A stretch of 51,310 bases of DNA from Cellulomonas sp. APG4 (GCF_009996735.1 NZ_JAACYI010000025.1:1-51310), one strand, 5' to 3'; shown: positions 16,943 to 26,150, numbered from the stretch's first letter. The notes: generated by a model from the letters alone, not told the origin. Translations and numbers: made by a program.

Positions 16943-17653
16943 ATGAAGCTCGCGCCGCACCTGCACCGCATCGGCAACGACGTCGTCGCCGCCTACCTGG
17001 TCGACACCCCCGAGGGTGTGCTCGTCGTCGACGCGGGCCTGCCGGGCCACTGGCGCGAGCTGATCGCCGAGCTCGCGTCGCTCGGCAAGGGCGTCGCCGA
17101 CGTGCGCGGCGTCGTGCTGACCCACGGCGACACCGACCACCTGGGCTTCGCAGAGAGGTTGCGCGCCGAGCACGGCGTGCCGGTCCACGTGCACCACGCC
17201 GACGCGGCCCGCGCGCGCGGCGAGGAGTCGACGTCGCCCGCCTGGGGCCGGCTGAGGATCGGGCCCACGCTCAGGTTCCTCGCCTACGCCTCCCGCAAGG
17301 GCGGCCTGCGCCCCCGGCACGTGCGCGAGGTGGTGCTCGTGCAGGACGGCGACGTGCTCGACCTCCCTGGCCGGCCGCGCGTGATCGGTCTGCCGGGTCA
17401 CTCGCCGGGCAGCATCGCGGTGCACGTCCCCGTGGCGGACGCGGTGATGGTCGGCGACGCGCTGACCACCCGGCACGTGCTCACCGGGCGCCGCGGACCA
17501 CAGCCGGCGCCCTTCACGGACGAGCCCGCGCGCGCCCTCGACTCGCTCGACCGGCTCGCGGACCTGCCCGTGCGGTGGGTGCTGCCCGGGCACGGCGAGC
17601 CGTGGGACGGCGGCGCAGCCGAGGCCGTCCGGCGGGTGCGCGCCGCGGCCTGA
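16943..17653 (+). CDS. Metallo-beta-lactamase-fold hydrolase
   Basis: A 236-residue cytoplasmic MBL-fold protein. The first metal motif reads THGDTDH (H61, D63, D65, H66), so the second histidine of the usual HxHxDH is an aspartate. Further ligands are likely in LPGHSPGS, VGDALTT and LPGHGEP, giving a full set of MBL motifs II-V. The ATG at 16943 follows GGAGGA. The neighbour TetR gene probably controls it. Substrate is unknown; glyoxalase II-like thioesters, lactones or xenobiotics are possible. Confidence 0.85.
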   Translation: MKLAPHLHRIGNDVVAAYLVDTPEGVLVVDAGLPGHWRELIAELASLGKGVADVRGVVLTHGDTDHLGFAERLRAEHGVPVHVHHADAARARGEESTSPAWGRLRIGPTLRFLAYASRKGGLRPRHVREVVLVQDGDVLDLPGRPRVIGLPGHSPGSIAVHVPVADAVMVGDALTTRHVLTGRRGPQPAPFTDEPARALDSLDRLADLPVRWVLPGHGEPWDGGAAEAVRRVRAAA

Positions 17654-17789
17654 GTCACGGGTGCGGGTGCCCGCACCCGCGGACGGGTGGTGCCCGGACC
17701 ACCCGAAGCACGGGTGCAGGCCGGATCGAGCCGCGGCGGCCGGCGCAGAAGGCTGGACGTGTCATCGACCGTCCGTCCCAGGAGAAGCC

Positions 17790-18968
17790 ATGCGCACCCG
17801 TCCCGTCCCTCCCACGGCCACCCGCACCGCCGTCGTCGGCGCCGGGCTGGCCCTGCTCCTCGGCGCGTGCGGCGTCGTCGGGCCCACCTCCCCGGCGGAG
17901 CCCGACGGCGCCGGCGCGGACGCGACCGGCCAGGCGCCGGCGCACGCGCGCGCCGCACTCGACGCCCTGATCGACGACCACGTCTTCCCTGCCGCGCTCG
18001 CGCACGTCGACCTGGCGGACACCACGTACGACGTCACGGCCGGTGTCGGCGACCTCGCGTCCGGCGCCGACGTGCCCGTCGACGGGCAGGTGCGCATCGC
18101 CAGCAACACCAAGACCTTCACCGCGACCGTGGTGCTGCAGCTCGTGGGCGAGGGGGAGGTCGCGCTCGACGAGCCGGTCGAGACCTACCTCCCCGGGCTG
18201 CTGCGCGGCGACGGGATCGACGGCTCCGCCATCACGGTGCGCCAGCTGCTGCAGCACACGAGCGGCCTGCCGAACTACACGCTCCACCTGGGCCTCGAGG
18301 ACCCGTTCGCGTTGCGCGACACCTACCTGCCGGCCCGCGAGCTGCTCGACGTCGCGCTCGAGCACCCCGCACTGTTCGCCCCGGGCGAGCGCTGGGAGTA
18401 CAGCAACACCAACTACACCGTGCTCGGCCTGCTGATCGAGGCCGTGACCGGGCGCCCCTACGCCGAGCAGGTCACCGAGCGGATCATCGAGCCGCTCGCC
18501 CTCGAGCACACCTACGTGCCGCTGCCGGGGGAGCGCGAGCTGCGCGAGGACCACCCGCGCGGCTACCACCCCGACGCCGACGGCGAGCTCGCGGACATCA
18601 CGCGGATCGACCCGTCCTGGGGCGGCGCCGCGGGCGAGGTGGTGTCCACGCCCGGCGAGCTCACGGCCTTCTTCGAGGCCCTCGTGGGAGGCGAGCTGCT
18701 CGAGCCCGCGCAGCTCGCCGAGATGCAGCGGACCGTCGAGATGCCCCCGGAGTGGCCGGGCGACGGCTACGGCCTGGGCCTGTCGCTCGACGTGCTGAGC
18801 TGCGGCGTCGAGCTGTGGGGGCACGGCGGCGACATCTTCGGCTACTCGACCCGCGGTGGCGCGACCTCCGAGGGCGCAGGGGTCACGCTCGCGGTGACCG
18901 CCCTGCCGACGGACGAGGACGAGCTCGCGGCGCTCGACGACGCCGTGGACACGCTGGTCTGCGACTGA
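17790..18968 (+). CDS. Serine hydrolase lipoprotein (beta-lactamase class C / DD-peptidase fold)
   Basis: A 392-residue lipoprotein (lipobox LGAC, C27) with the three motifs of the penicillin-binding-protein-like serine hydrolases: SNTK (nucleophile Ser in RIASNTKTF), YSN (EYSNTNY) and HGG (WGHGGDIF, in the position of KTG). It would act outside the membrane on peptidoglycan-like D-amino-acid peptides, esters or beta-lactams. The ATG at 17790 follows AGGAGAAG; 136 bp separate it from the MBL gene. A true beta-lactamase cannot be distinguished from a DD-carboxypeptidase or esterase by these motifs. Confidence 0.87.
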   Translation: MRTRPVPPTATRTAVVGAGLALLLGACGVVGPTSPAEPDGAGADATGQAPAHARAALDALIDDHVFPAALAHVDLADTTYDVTAGVGDLASGADVPVDGQVRIASNTKTFTATVVLQLVGEGEVALDEPVETYLPGLLRGDGIDGSAITVRQLLQHTSGLPNYTLHLGLEDPFALRDTYLPARELLDVALEHPALFAPGERWEYSNTNYTVLGLLIEAVTGRPYAEQVTERIIEPLALEHTYVPLPGERELREDHPRGYHPDADGELADITRIDPSWGGAAGEVVSTPGELTAFFEALVGGELLEPAQLAEMQRTVEMPPEWPGDGYGLGLSLDVLSCGVELWGHGGDIFGYSTRGGATSEGAGVTLAVTALPTDEDELAALDDAVDTLVCD

Positions 18969-18975
18969 CGCACCC

Positions 18976-19007
18976 GACGGCGCGCCCGGGGTCCCGGGCG
19001 CGCCGTC
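18976..19007 (+). terminator. 15-bp GC hairpin
   Basis: A perfect 15-bp inverted repeat around GT, 8 bp after the serine hydrolase stop codon. Confidence 0.8.
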
Positions 19008-19091
19008 GCGCCTCCCGTCCTACGCTGCCGGGACACGGGCGGCCGACGACGGCCTGCTCGCGGCGGGCATCGGGACGTGGGTGGAGGCGTG

Positions 19092-19442
19092 ATGGCGGAC
19101 GGGACGACGACGGCGGACGGGGCGACGACGGCGGACGGGGCGACGGTCCGGGACGTGCCCGAGCAGCAGCGCTACGTGCTGGAGATCGACGGGCAGGAGG
19201 CGGGCGAGCTCGGCTACCGGCGCGAGGGCGACGCCGTCGTGCTCGACCACACCGAGGTGGACCCGCACCGACGCGAGACGGGGCTCGGCGGCCGGCTCGT
19301 GGAGGCCGCGCTGCGCGACCTCCACGACCGTGGGGTGCGGATCGTCCCCCAGTGCCCGTTCGTCGTCGCGCTGCTGGAGCGCCGTCCCGAGCTCGCCGCA
19401 CTGGTCGGCGGGTCGGAGGGCGCCGGTGGTCCCGCGCGCTGA
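19092..19442 (+). CDS. Small GNAT-family acetyltransferase (PF14542 type)
   Basis: A 116-residue protein. After an Ala/Asp/Gly/Thr-rich N-terminus come the strands and acetyl-CoA-binding stretch of the short YidJ-like GNAT family: HTEVDPHRRETGLGGRLVE, then RIVPQCPFV. Length fits that minimal family, whose substrate is unknown. The ATG at 19092 has GGTGGAGG upstream. The first 17 residues are encoded by an 18-bp tandem repeat, so this tail is probably variable and unstructured. Confidence 0.82.
   Translation: MADGTTTADGATTADGATVRDVPEQQRYVLEIDGQEAGELGYRREGDAVVLDHTEVDPHRRETGLGGRLVEAALRDLHDRGVRIVPQCPFVVALLERRPELAALVGGSEGAGGPAR
19105..19140 (+). repeat. 18-bp tandem repeat in GNAT gene
   Basis: Two perfect copies of CGACGACGGCGGACGGGG (19105-19122, 19123-19140), with partial copies on both sides, encode the repeated TTADGA residues at the N-terminus of the small GNAT. 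Confidence 0.85.
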
Positions 19443-19568
19443 GCGAGGGGGCCACGCCACGGCTGACCGCGCGGCGCGATCAGCGCGGTGGTAGGACCAG
19501 GGCATGACACGAGCCAGCTGCGGTGGGCGCCGGTGCGCCGTCCGGTCCGAGGGGCTGGTCGCGCCGTG

Positions 19569-20948
19569 ATGACCATGGTCCACCGCGCGCGCGAGAGCTT
19601 CTGGTTCATCCCCTCGCTCCTGTGCGTCGCCGCCGTGGTGCTCGCCGAGGGGCTGGTCGCGCTCGACCGCGGCCTGGGCGGGGTCGACCTGCCCTCCTGG
19701 GCCGACGTCGTGCTCTACCGCGTGGGCGAGAGCGGCAGTCGCGACGTGCTGGGTGCCATCGCGACGTCGAGCCTCGCGGTCGCCGGTACGACGTTCTCCA
19801 TCACGATCGCCGTCCTGGCCCTCACCTCGTCCAGCTACGGGCCGCGCCTCGTCCGCAACTTCATGGCGGACCGCGGCAACCAGACGGTGCTGGGCGTCTA
19901 CGTCGCCACCTTCCTCTACAGCCTGCTCGTGCTGCGGGCGATCCGGACGCTCGACGGTGACGACGGGGTCTTCGTCCCGCACCTCGCGACCAACGCGGCC
20001 GTGCTGCTCGCCGTGGCCAACATCGGCGTGCTCATCTGGTTCATCCACCACGTCAGCGACTCGATCCAGGTCTCGACGATCTCGCGCCGCGTGCGCACCG
20101 AGCTGGCCTCGACCGTCGACCGGATGTACCCCGAGAGGCTCGGCGTGCCCGCCGGTGGGCGGGGTGCCGACGACGAGGAGCGGCTCGCGACGGCGCTCCG
20201 TGCGGGGCGCGAGGTCGCGGCCGAGGACGCCGGCTACGTGCGGTTCGTCCGCGAGGAGGCGCTGATGGCCGCGGCACGCGACGGGGACGTGCTCGTCGCG
20301 CTCCTGGTGCGGCCGGGACGGTACGTGATCCCGGGGGTACCGCTCGCCGTCGTGCACCCCTCGCACGCGGCGAGCCGGGAGGTCCGCGATGCGGTGCGCG
20401 GAGCCCTCGAGATCGGCGACACCCGCACCCCCGCCCAGGACGTCGAGTTCGCGGTGCAGCAGCTCACCGAGCTCGCCGTGCGCGCCCTGTCACCCGGCAC
20501 CAACGACCCGACCACGGCGATCAACGCGCTGGACGACCTCTCGGCCGGTCTCGCGCGGATGGCGGGGCGCACGCCGCCCGACGCGCTGCGGCGCGACGAC
20601 GACGGCGTGGTGCGCGTGCACGCACCTCGCCCCGAGCTGCCGGAGCTGGTCGCACCCGTGCTCGACGCGATGCGCTGGTACGCCGCCGGTGCGCCCGCGG
20701 TGATGCTGGCGACCCTGGACCTCGTCGAGCGGGTCGCGCGGAGCGCGCTCGACCCCTCTGCGCGCGAGGCCGTCCTGGCGCACGTGCCCGCACTGACGAC
20801 GGCGTTCGAGGCCGCGGGGCACGACGAGCGTGACCTGCGGCGCTGGAGGACGCGTGCGGACGAGGTGACGCGCGTGGGGCGGTCGCCCTACGACACGGGT
20901 GAGACCTCGTCGAGCACGAGCACGCCGGACTCGTCGGCGGCGCAGTAG
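19569..20948 (+). CDS. DUF2254 membrane protein
   Basis: A 459-residue protein of family DUF2254 (PF10011). Four N-terminal membrane helices (about 10-35, 55-90, 95-120, 135-160) include the conserved VAGTTFSITIAVLALTSSSYG segment; a cytoplasmic domain carrying TPAQDVEFAVQQL and LSPGTNDPTTA follows. Function is not established. The start could be ATG 19569 or GTG 19566, both about 12 nt after GAGGGG. The last 61 bp overlap the convergent lipoprotein gene; the final 20 residues are low-complexity Ser/Thr and may be a recent extension. Confidence 0.85.
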   Translation: MTMVHRARESFWFIPSLLCVAAVVLAEGLVALDRGLGGVDLPSWADVVLYRVGESGSRDVLGAIATSSLAVAGTTFSITIAVLALTSSSYGPRLVRNFMADRGNQTVLGVYVATFLYSLLVLRAIRTLDGDDGVFVPHLATNAAVLLAVANIGVLIWFIHHVSDSIQVSTISRRVRTELASTVDRMYPERLGVPAGGRGADDEERLATALRAGREVAAEDAGYVRFVREEALMAAARDGDVLVALLVRPGRYVIPGVPLAVVHPSHAASREVRDAVRGALEIGDTRTPAQDVEFAVQQLTELAVRALSPGTNDPTTAINALDDLSAGLARMAGRTPPDALRRDDDGVVRVHAPRPELPELVAPVLDAMRWYAAGAPAVMLATLDLVERVARSALDPSAREAVLAHVPALTTAFEAAGHDERDLRRWRTRADEVTRVGRSPYDTGETSSSTSTPDSSAAQ

Positions 20949-21370
20949 GTCCCGAACGAGTGCAGGTAGCCGTCCTCCTCCTGCCACGTCGGGAGGTCCG
21001 CGGCGTCCACCGCGATCCCGGTGCCGCGCAGCTCGGCACCCTCACCCACGCGGGTCCCGTCCGCGAGCCGCACGTGGTCGCCGTCGTGCCTCGCGTCCGG
21101 CGGCCAGAGCACCCAGCGTTCGGCCCCGCCGTCGTCCGACCAGAGGAAGCAGCCGTTCGTGGCGACGCGCAGCGTGCCCTCGACGGGACGCGTCGCGCCG
21201 GGCAGCTCGGCCAGCATCGTCGGGGAGGACGTGGGGAGGCCGAAGCCGTCCTGGGTGTCGCCGGGCGAGCCCGTGCACCCGGTCACAGCGAGCGCGACGG
21301 TCACCAGGAGAGCGGCCGTGGCGGAGCGGGCCCGCGGCCGGGACCGCGGACCACGAGCCGTGCGGAGCAC
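20888..21370 (-). CDS. Small secreted lipoprotein, unknown function
   Basis: A 160-residue protein with a long basic N-region and a lipobox VTGC (C32), then about 125 residues of predicted beta-rich sequence (RPVEGTLRVATNGCFLW, VLVLDEVSPVS) with two further cysteines. The GTG at 21370 follows a good GGAGGGAGG. I do not recognise the family. It overlaps the end of the DUF2254 gene on the opposite strand. Confidence 0.72.
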   Translation of the reverse strand: MLRTARGPRSRPRARSATAALLVTVALAVTGCTGSPGDTQDGFGLPTSSPTMLAELPGATRPVEGTLRVATNGCFLWSDDGGAERWVLWPPDARHDGDHVRLADGTRVGEGAELRGTGIAVDAADLPTWQEEDGYLHSFGTYCAADESGVLVLDEVSPVS

Positions 21371-21553
21371 GTGCCCTCCCTCCGCCCCGCCGTCGCGGGG
21401 CCTGCTCGCCAGGGTGCTCGACCCGACCCTAGGGCCACCGGAGCGGTCACCGGGAGGTCATGCGTCCACCCCGTCGTGTTCACGCTCGCGTCATCCCTCA
21501 CCCGTACGGCCCAGACGTTTGACGGTTGAGCCTTCAAGGTCCACACTGAATCC

Positions 21554-21594
21554 GACGGTGCGCATCGCCTGCCCCCTGCGCGGTGCGCACCGTC
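21554..21594 (+). terminator. 11-bp hairpin with pyrimidine tail
   Basis: GACGGTGCGCA (21554-21564) pairs perfectly with TGCGCACCGTC (21584-21594) around a 19-nt loop and is followed by TTCTCTTG. It could end a short leader or antisense transcript, or shield the downstream gene from read-through. Confidence 0.5.
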
Positions 21595-21756
21595 TTCTCT
21601 TGCCCCGGGACCGCCGGCTCCGTGCCCGCCCGGACGTCGTGCCCACCCCGACGTCGCGCCCATCCCCACGCGGCCCGCAGTCACCCGCAGCGTGCTTCAC
21701 CCGCGCGGGCTGGACCCTCCCCGGCGCGCCGGGGCTCCCCGAGCGGCCCACGCGAT

Positions 21757-21762
21757 TAGCGT
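21757..21762 (+). promoter_or_regulatory. leaderless -10 TAGCGT of 21770 gene
   Basis: TAGCGT ends 7 nt before a GTG codon at 21770, the spacing of leaderless actinobacterial genes, and decides that start over GTGs at 21692 and 21761. Confidence 0.6.
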
Positions 21763-21769
21763 GCTGGAC

Positions 21770-24700
21770 GTGAACGCTCCCGCCCGCTCCAGCGACCAGG
21801 GACCCGTGGGCCCCGACGGCGCCACGGGTGGCCCGGGCGTGCCCGACGACGCCCGCCCCCAGGCCGTCCGTCCCCCCGACCCGGCCGAGCTCGTCGCACG
21901 TGCCGCCGCGCAGTGGCGTGCGGCGCTGGTCGACCGCGCCGGGTACTCCGCGCTCGCCGACGTCGACCGCCTCGGTGACGCGCAGCTCGACCTCTCCGCA
22001 GCCCATCCCTCGGGCCTCGCCCAGCTGCTCGCGGGCCGTGAGACCCATCTGTCGAACCTGGTGCGTGAGGGTGCCGCCCTCTCGAGCGCCAAGCGCCGCG
22101 CACGCGCCGTGGGCGCCCTCGCCGACGACCACGCGCAGCGGTACGGCCTCGCGTCGGCGTTCCTCGCGATCGGCGTCGCCACCTGGACCGAGCAGGCCGA
22201 GCCCACCACGGACGACGTCGTGCGGCTGGCCGCCGCGACCGCGGCACCGCGGGGCGTCGACGACGCGACCGCCGACGCGGCCGACGGCGCTGCGGACGAC
22301 GACGTCGCGGACGCGCCGGCCGAGGCCGCCCGTACGGTGCGCGCCCCGGTGCTCCTGCGTCCGGTCGCGATCCGCGCGCGGGGCCGTGGCGAGAGCGACT
22401 ACGCACTCGTGCTCGACCCGTCGCTCGAGATCAACCCGTTGCTCGCGACGGCGCTGCGCAGGCGCGGTGCGCTGCTCGACCCGTCGGCCCTCGCGCGCGG
22501 TGCGTTCACGGAGAACGGCTTCGACCCGCTGCCGGCGCTCGACCGCCTGCGCGCCCTGGGCGAGGCCGTGCTCGAGGACTTCGCGATCGACGACCGGCTG
22601 CTCGTCGGGACGTTCGTGCACCCCGAGCAGGTGCTGCTCGACGACCTCGACGCCCAGGCCACGGCCCTGGACCGGCACGAGGTGCTGCGTGCCCTCGCGG
22701 GTGACGAACGGTCGATCGACGCGCTGGCACACCCGCTGCCGGGCAGGCTGCGCGGGGACCGCCCGCTCGACCAGGAGCGCGGCGTCGGTGACCTCGACCC
22801 GGCCCAGGCCTACGTGCTCGACGCGGTGGCGGCCGGGCACCACCTGCTGGTGGACGCGCCGTCGGGCAGCGACGTCGCAGGCACCCTCGCGGCCGTGGTC
22901 GCGGACGCCGCCGCGAGCGGACGCACCGTGCTCTACGTGCCGGGGCACCGTCGCGCGGGCGAGGCCCTGGTCGAGCGGCTGACGGCCCTGGGACTCGAGA
23001 GCCTCGTCGTCGACGTCCCGCCCGACTCGGGCTGGCGCGCGCACGTCGCGCAGCGCCTGCTGAGCGCGATGACGGTCGAGCCCGTGGACGTCGACGGCGA
23101 GAAGGTCGCGATCGTCCAGCGTGAGCTGCTCAACCGGCGCGGCAGGCTCCAGAGCTATGTCGCCGGGCTGCACGAGCGGCGCGAGCCGTGGGGGTGCTCG
23201 GCCTACGACGCGCTCCAGGCGCTCGCCCGGCTCACCGCGACGCGCCCCGCACCGTCGACCCGCGTGCGCCTCCCGGGACCCGTCGCCGAGGCGCTCACGG
23301 GTGAGCGGCTCGCGCAGGCGGCGGCCGACCTGGTGCGGGCCGCCGGGCTGGGGGCCTTCTCGACGTCCGCGCGCCAGACCCCGTGGTACGGCGCCGACCT
23401 GCCCACCCCCGACCGCGCGCACCGGGCGCTCGCCCGGCTGGACCACCTGCTCGACGACGCGCTGCCGCGCCTGCGCGAGCAGGCCGTCGACGTGGCCGAC
23501 GCGACGGGGCTGACACCCGCGACGACGCTCGGCGAGTGGGGTGAGCAGCTGCGCATGCTCGCGGGCGTGCGCGGTGCGCTCGACGTGTTCCAGCCGCTCG
23601 TCTTCGAGCGGTCGGCGGCCGACATGGTCGCGGCCACCGCCACCAAGGAGTGGCGTGCCGAGCGCGGCATCGACATGCCGGGTTCGCTGCGCCGTCGGCT
23701 GCGCAAGCAGGCCAAGGACATGGTGCGGCCCGGCCGCCCGGTGGCCGACCTGCACGCCGCCCTCGTGGACGTGCAGGCGCAGCGCGAGGTGTGGCAGGCC
23801 CACTGCCCCGCGGGTGGGTGGCCGCGCGTCCCGACCGGCATGGCAGAGATCGAGGCGGACCACGCCGACGCGCTCGCCGAGATCGAGGAGCTGTCCGCGG
23901 TGCTCGCGACGACCCCCACCGGCGGGGACCTGGTCGGCCTGCGGTTCGACGCACTCGTCGACCGCCTCGAGCGCCTGCGTCAGGACCGCGGTGCGCTCGA
24001 GACCCTGCCCGAGCGCACGGCACTCGTGCGCAGCCTCGACCGCCGGGGGCTGGGCGCCCTGCTGACCGACCTCGCCGACCGCCGGGTGGGGGCGGGCCTC
24101 GTCGCGGCGGAGCTCGACCTCGCGTGGTGGAGCACCGTGTTCGAGGAGATCCTGGGGCTCGACCCGGCGCTCGCGGGGTACGACGGCGCCGCGCTCACGC
24201 GTCTCGTGGCCGAGTTCCGCACGCTCGACCGTCGTTACCTGTCCGACCGCGGCGTGCTCGCGCTCGCGATGGTCCGCGAGGACCTCCGTTCGCGCCTGCG
24301 CGCGGCCGACGAGCAGACCCAGAGCCTGTTCGCCGAGGTCGTCGAGCAGCGGTTCGCGGGGCTGCGGCAGGCCGTCGAGCGCTACCCCGACGTCACGCGA
24401 CACCTGCGGCCGTGCCTGGTCGCGTCGCCCATGCTCGTGCCGCACGTGCTGCCGCCCGCACGCACCGAGGACCTGGTGATCCTCGACGCGGCCGGCCACC
24501 TGCCTCTCGAGACGGTCGTCGGTGCGCTCGCGCGCGGTCGCCAGGTGCTCGTGGTGGGTGACACGCGCTCCGCCTCGGGCTCCGCCCTCACCGAGCTGGC
24601 CGCGGTGCTGCCGGCCGTCGCGCTGCACGCGGACACCTCGCGCCGCGACCCGCACCTGACGGAGTTCCTCGCGCAGCACGGCTACGCGGGCAGGCTCTCG

Positions 24701-26146
24701 GCGACGCCCCTGCCCACGCGCACGTCCCTGCTGCGCCTCGACCTCGTCGACGGCACCGGGATGCCGGCGTCGAACGGAGCGGTCGAGGGCACGCCCGCGG
24801 AGGTCGAGCACGTCGTCGAGCTGGTGCTCGAGCACGCCCTCACGCGACCCGAGGAGTCGCTCGCGGTCGTCACGGCCTCCGCGGTGCACGCCGAGCGCGT
24901 GCGCGACGCCGTGCTCACCGAGGTGCGGCAGAACCCGTCTCTCGGTGACTTCTTCCGCCCCGGGCGCCCGGAGCCCTTCGCCGTGGTCGAGGTGGGTGCG
25001 ACGCAGGGCCTCAGCCGTGCGGCCGTCATCCTGTCCGTCGGCTTCGGGCGCACGCCGCACGGGCGCGTGCTGCACCGCTTCGGCGCGCTCAGCGAGCCGG
25101 GCGGTGAGGGACGTCTGCTCGAGGCGCTCGGCTCGACCAGGCACCGGCTCACCGTCGTGAGCTGCTTCGGTGCCGGTGACCTGGACCCCGAGCGACTGCG
25201 CGCCCCTGGTGCCCGGCTGCTCGCGGACCTCCTCGAGCTGGCCGGCAGCCGCACGGGTGTTGCGCCCGGTGAGCGCTCGGCGCCCGAACCGCACGGCGAG
25301 CCCGACCGGCTGGTCCTCGACCTCGCCGAGCGGCTGTGGCGCACGGGCCTCACGGTCGAGCTCGACCACGGGATCGGCGAGCACCGCATCCCCCTCGCGG
25401 TCGGGCACCCGGACCTGCCCGACGAGATGCTCGTCGCGGTACTCACCGACGACGACGACTACGTGGGTGAGCCGAGCGTGCGCGTGCGCGACCGCCAGGC
25501 GCCCGAGCGCCTCGAGCGGCTCGGCTGGTCGGTCGTGCAGGTGTGGTCGGCGGCCGCGTTCCTCGACCCACAGGGTGAGGCGGACGCGATCTGCGACGTG
25601 ACGGTCGAGGCGTGCGGGCGCCGGCTGGCCGAGCGGCGCTCCCGTCGCCCCGTCGCCGCGGCACCGCCCGTGCTCGTGGACGCGCAGCCCGCCGACGCGA
25701 CGCCCGACGCGACGGCGGTCGGGGGGCAGCCACCAGCGGACGTCCCGGGCCAGGAGGCTGGGCCGGGCGGGGTCGACGGCGTCGACGCGCCGCATGCCGC
25801 CGGTGAGGCCGCGTCCGCGCCTGTGCCGGCTCCGGTGCCCGGCACCGCGCTCGGCGCGGCTCACGACCTGACGGCCACGGGGATCCTCGAGGCCTCACGC
25901 AACCACCCCGCACCGCCTGTCGTCGCGCGCGGCGTGCGGGGTCCGCGTCCGCGCGTCGAGCCCGGCCTGCCGATCGCCGCCTACACGGACGACCAGCTCG
26001 ACGACCTCGTGGCCTGGATCCGCTCCGACGGGGTCGAGCGCACGGACGACGAGCTCGCGGCCGCGCTGCGCGCGGAGCTCGGTCTCACGCGTCGTGGCTC
26101 ACGCATCGACGCCGTCGTCGGCGCCGCGGTGCGTCGTCGGGGCTGA
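21770..26146 (+). CDS. Degenerate SF1 helicase-nuclease-like protein
   Basis: A 1458-residue protein arranged like the large DUF4011/UvrD-like helicases with a C-terminal type II restriction-like nuclease domain. Key residues are missing. The P-loop position reads APSGSDVA (363-370) with no GK[ST]; the Walker B position reads LDAAG (D906) without glutamate; the motif III region reads VVGDTRSAS. In the nuclease-like region (about 1195-1260) the usual IDLAV and IECDG read IPLAV (P1208) and AVLTD (V1224). Surrounding motifs such as AVILSVGFGRTPHGRVLHRF and the ERLGWSVVQVWS tail keep the fold. Coiled, Arg-rich helices lie around 600-720, and a Pro/Ala linker at about 1310-1370 precedes a small C-terminal helical domain. 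It is intact and probably an inactive scaffold; function unknown. Confidence 0.78.
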   Translation: MNAPARSSDQGPVGPDGATGGPGVPDDARPQAVRPPDPAELVARAAAQWRAALVDRAGYSALADVDRLGDAQLDLSAAHPSGLAQLLAGRETHLSNLVREGAALSSAKRRARAVGALADDHAQRYGLASAFLAIGVATWTEQAEPTTDDVVRLAAATAAPRGVDDATADAADGAADDDVADAPAEAARTVRAPVLLRPVAIRARGRGESDYALVLDPSLEINPLLATALRRRGALLDPSALARGAFTENGFDPLPALDRLRALGEAVLEDFAIDDRLLVGTFVHPEQVLLDDLDAQATALDRHEVLRALAGDERSIDALAHPLPGRLRGDRPLDQERGVGDLDPAQAYVLDAVAAGHHLLVDAPSGSDVAGTLAAVVADAAASGRTVLYVPGHRRAGEALVERLTALGLESLVVDVPPDSGWRAHVAQRLLSAMTVEPVDVDGEKVAIVQRELLNRRGRLQSYVAGLHERREPWGCSAYDALQALARLTATRPAPSTRVRLPGPVAEALTGERLAQAAADLVRAAGLGAFSTSARQTPWYGADLPTPDRAHRALARLDHLLDDALPRLREQAVDVADATGLTPATTLGEWGEQLRMLAGVRGALDVFQPLVFERSAADMVAATATKEWRAERGIDMPGSLRRRLRKQAKDMVRPGRPVADLHAALVDVQAQREVWQAHCPAGGWPRVPTGMAEIEADHADALAEIEELSAVLATTPTGGDLVGLRFDALVDRLERLRQDRGALETLPERTALVRSLDRRGLGALLTDLADRRVGAGLVAAELDLAWWSTVFEEILGLDPALAGYDGAALTRLVAEFRTLDRRYLSDRGVLALAMVREDLRSRLRAADEQTQSLFAEVVEQRFAGLRQAVERYPDVTRHLRPCLVASPMLVPHVLPPARTEDLVILDAAGHLPLETVVGALARGRQVLVVGDTRSASGSALTELAAVLPAVALHADTSRRDPHLTEFLAQHGYAGRLSATPLPTRTSLLRLDLVDGTGMPASNGAVEGTPAEVEHVVELVLEHALTRPEESLAVVTASAVHAERVRDAVLTEVRQNPSLGDFFRPGRPEPFAVVEVGATQGLSRAAVILSVGFGRTPHGRVLHRFGALSEPGGEGRLLEALGSTRHRLTVVSCFGAGDLDPERLRAPGARLLADLLELAGSRTGVAPGERSAPEPHGEPDRLVLDLAERLWRTGLTVELDHGIGEHRIPLAVGHPDLPDEMLVAVLTDDDDYVGEPSVRVRDRQAPERLERLGWSVVQVWSAAAFLDPQGEADAICDVTVEACGRRLAERRSRRPVAAAPPVLVDAQPADATPDATAVGGQPPADVPGQEAGPGGVDGVDAPHAAGEAASAPVPAPVPGTALGAAHDLTATGILEASRNHPAPPVVARGVRGPRPRVEPGLPIAAYTDDQLDDLVAWIRSDGVERTDDELAAALRAELGLTRRGSRIDAVVGAAVRRRG

Positions 26147-26150
26147 GCGC

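Larger units (their letters stand above)
21371..21769. other. 399-bp intergenic region
   Basis: No open frame here looks coding. It holds the ribosome-binding site of the minus-strand lipoprotein at its left end, a possible -35 TTGACG at 21519-21524, a terminator-like hairpin at 21554-21594 and the leaderless promoter of the next gene at its right end. Confidence 0.6.

Noticed and set aside
21491-25864. Minus-strand open frame of 1457 codons
   Set aside because: Antisense to the helicase-like gene; composition is a shadow and it has no start signal. The plus strand shows conserved motifs and a leaderless promoter.
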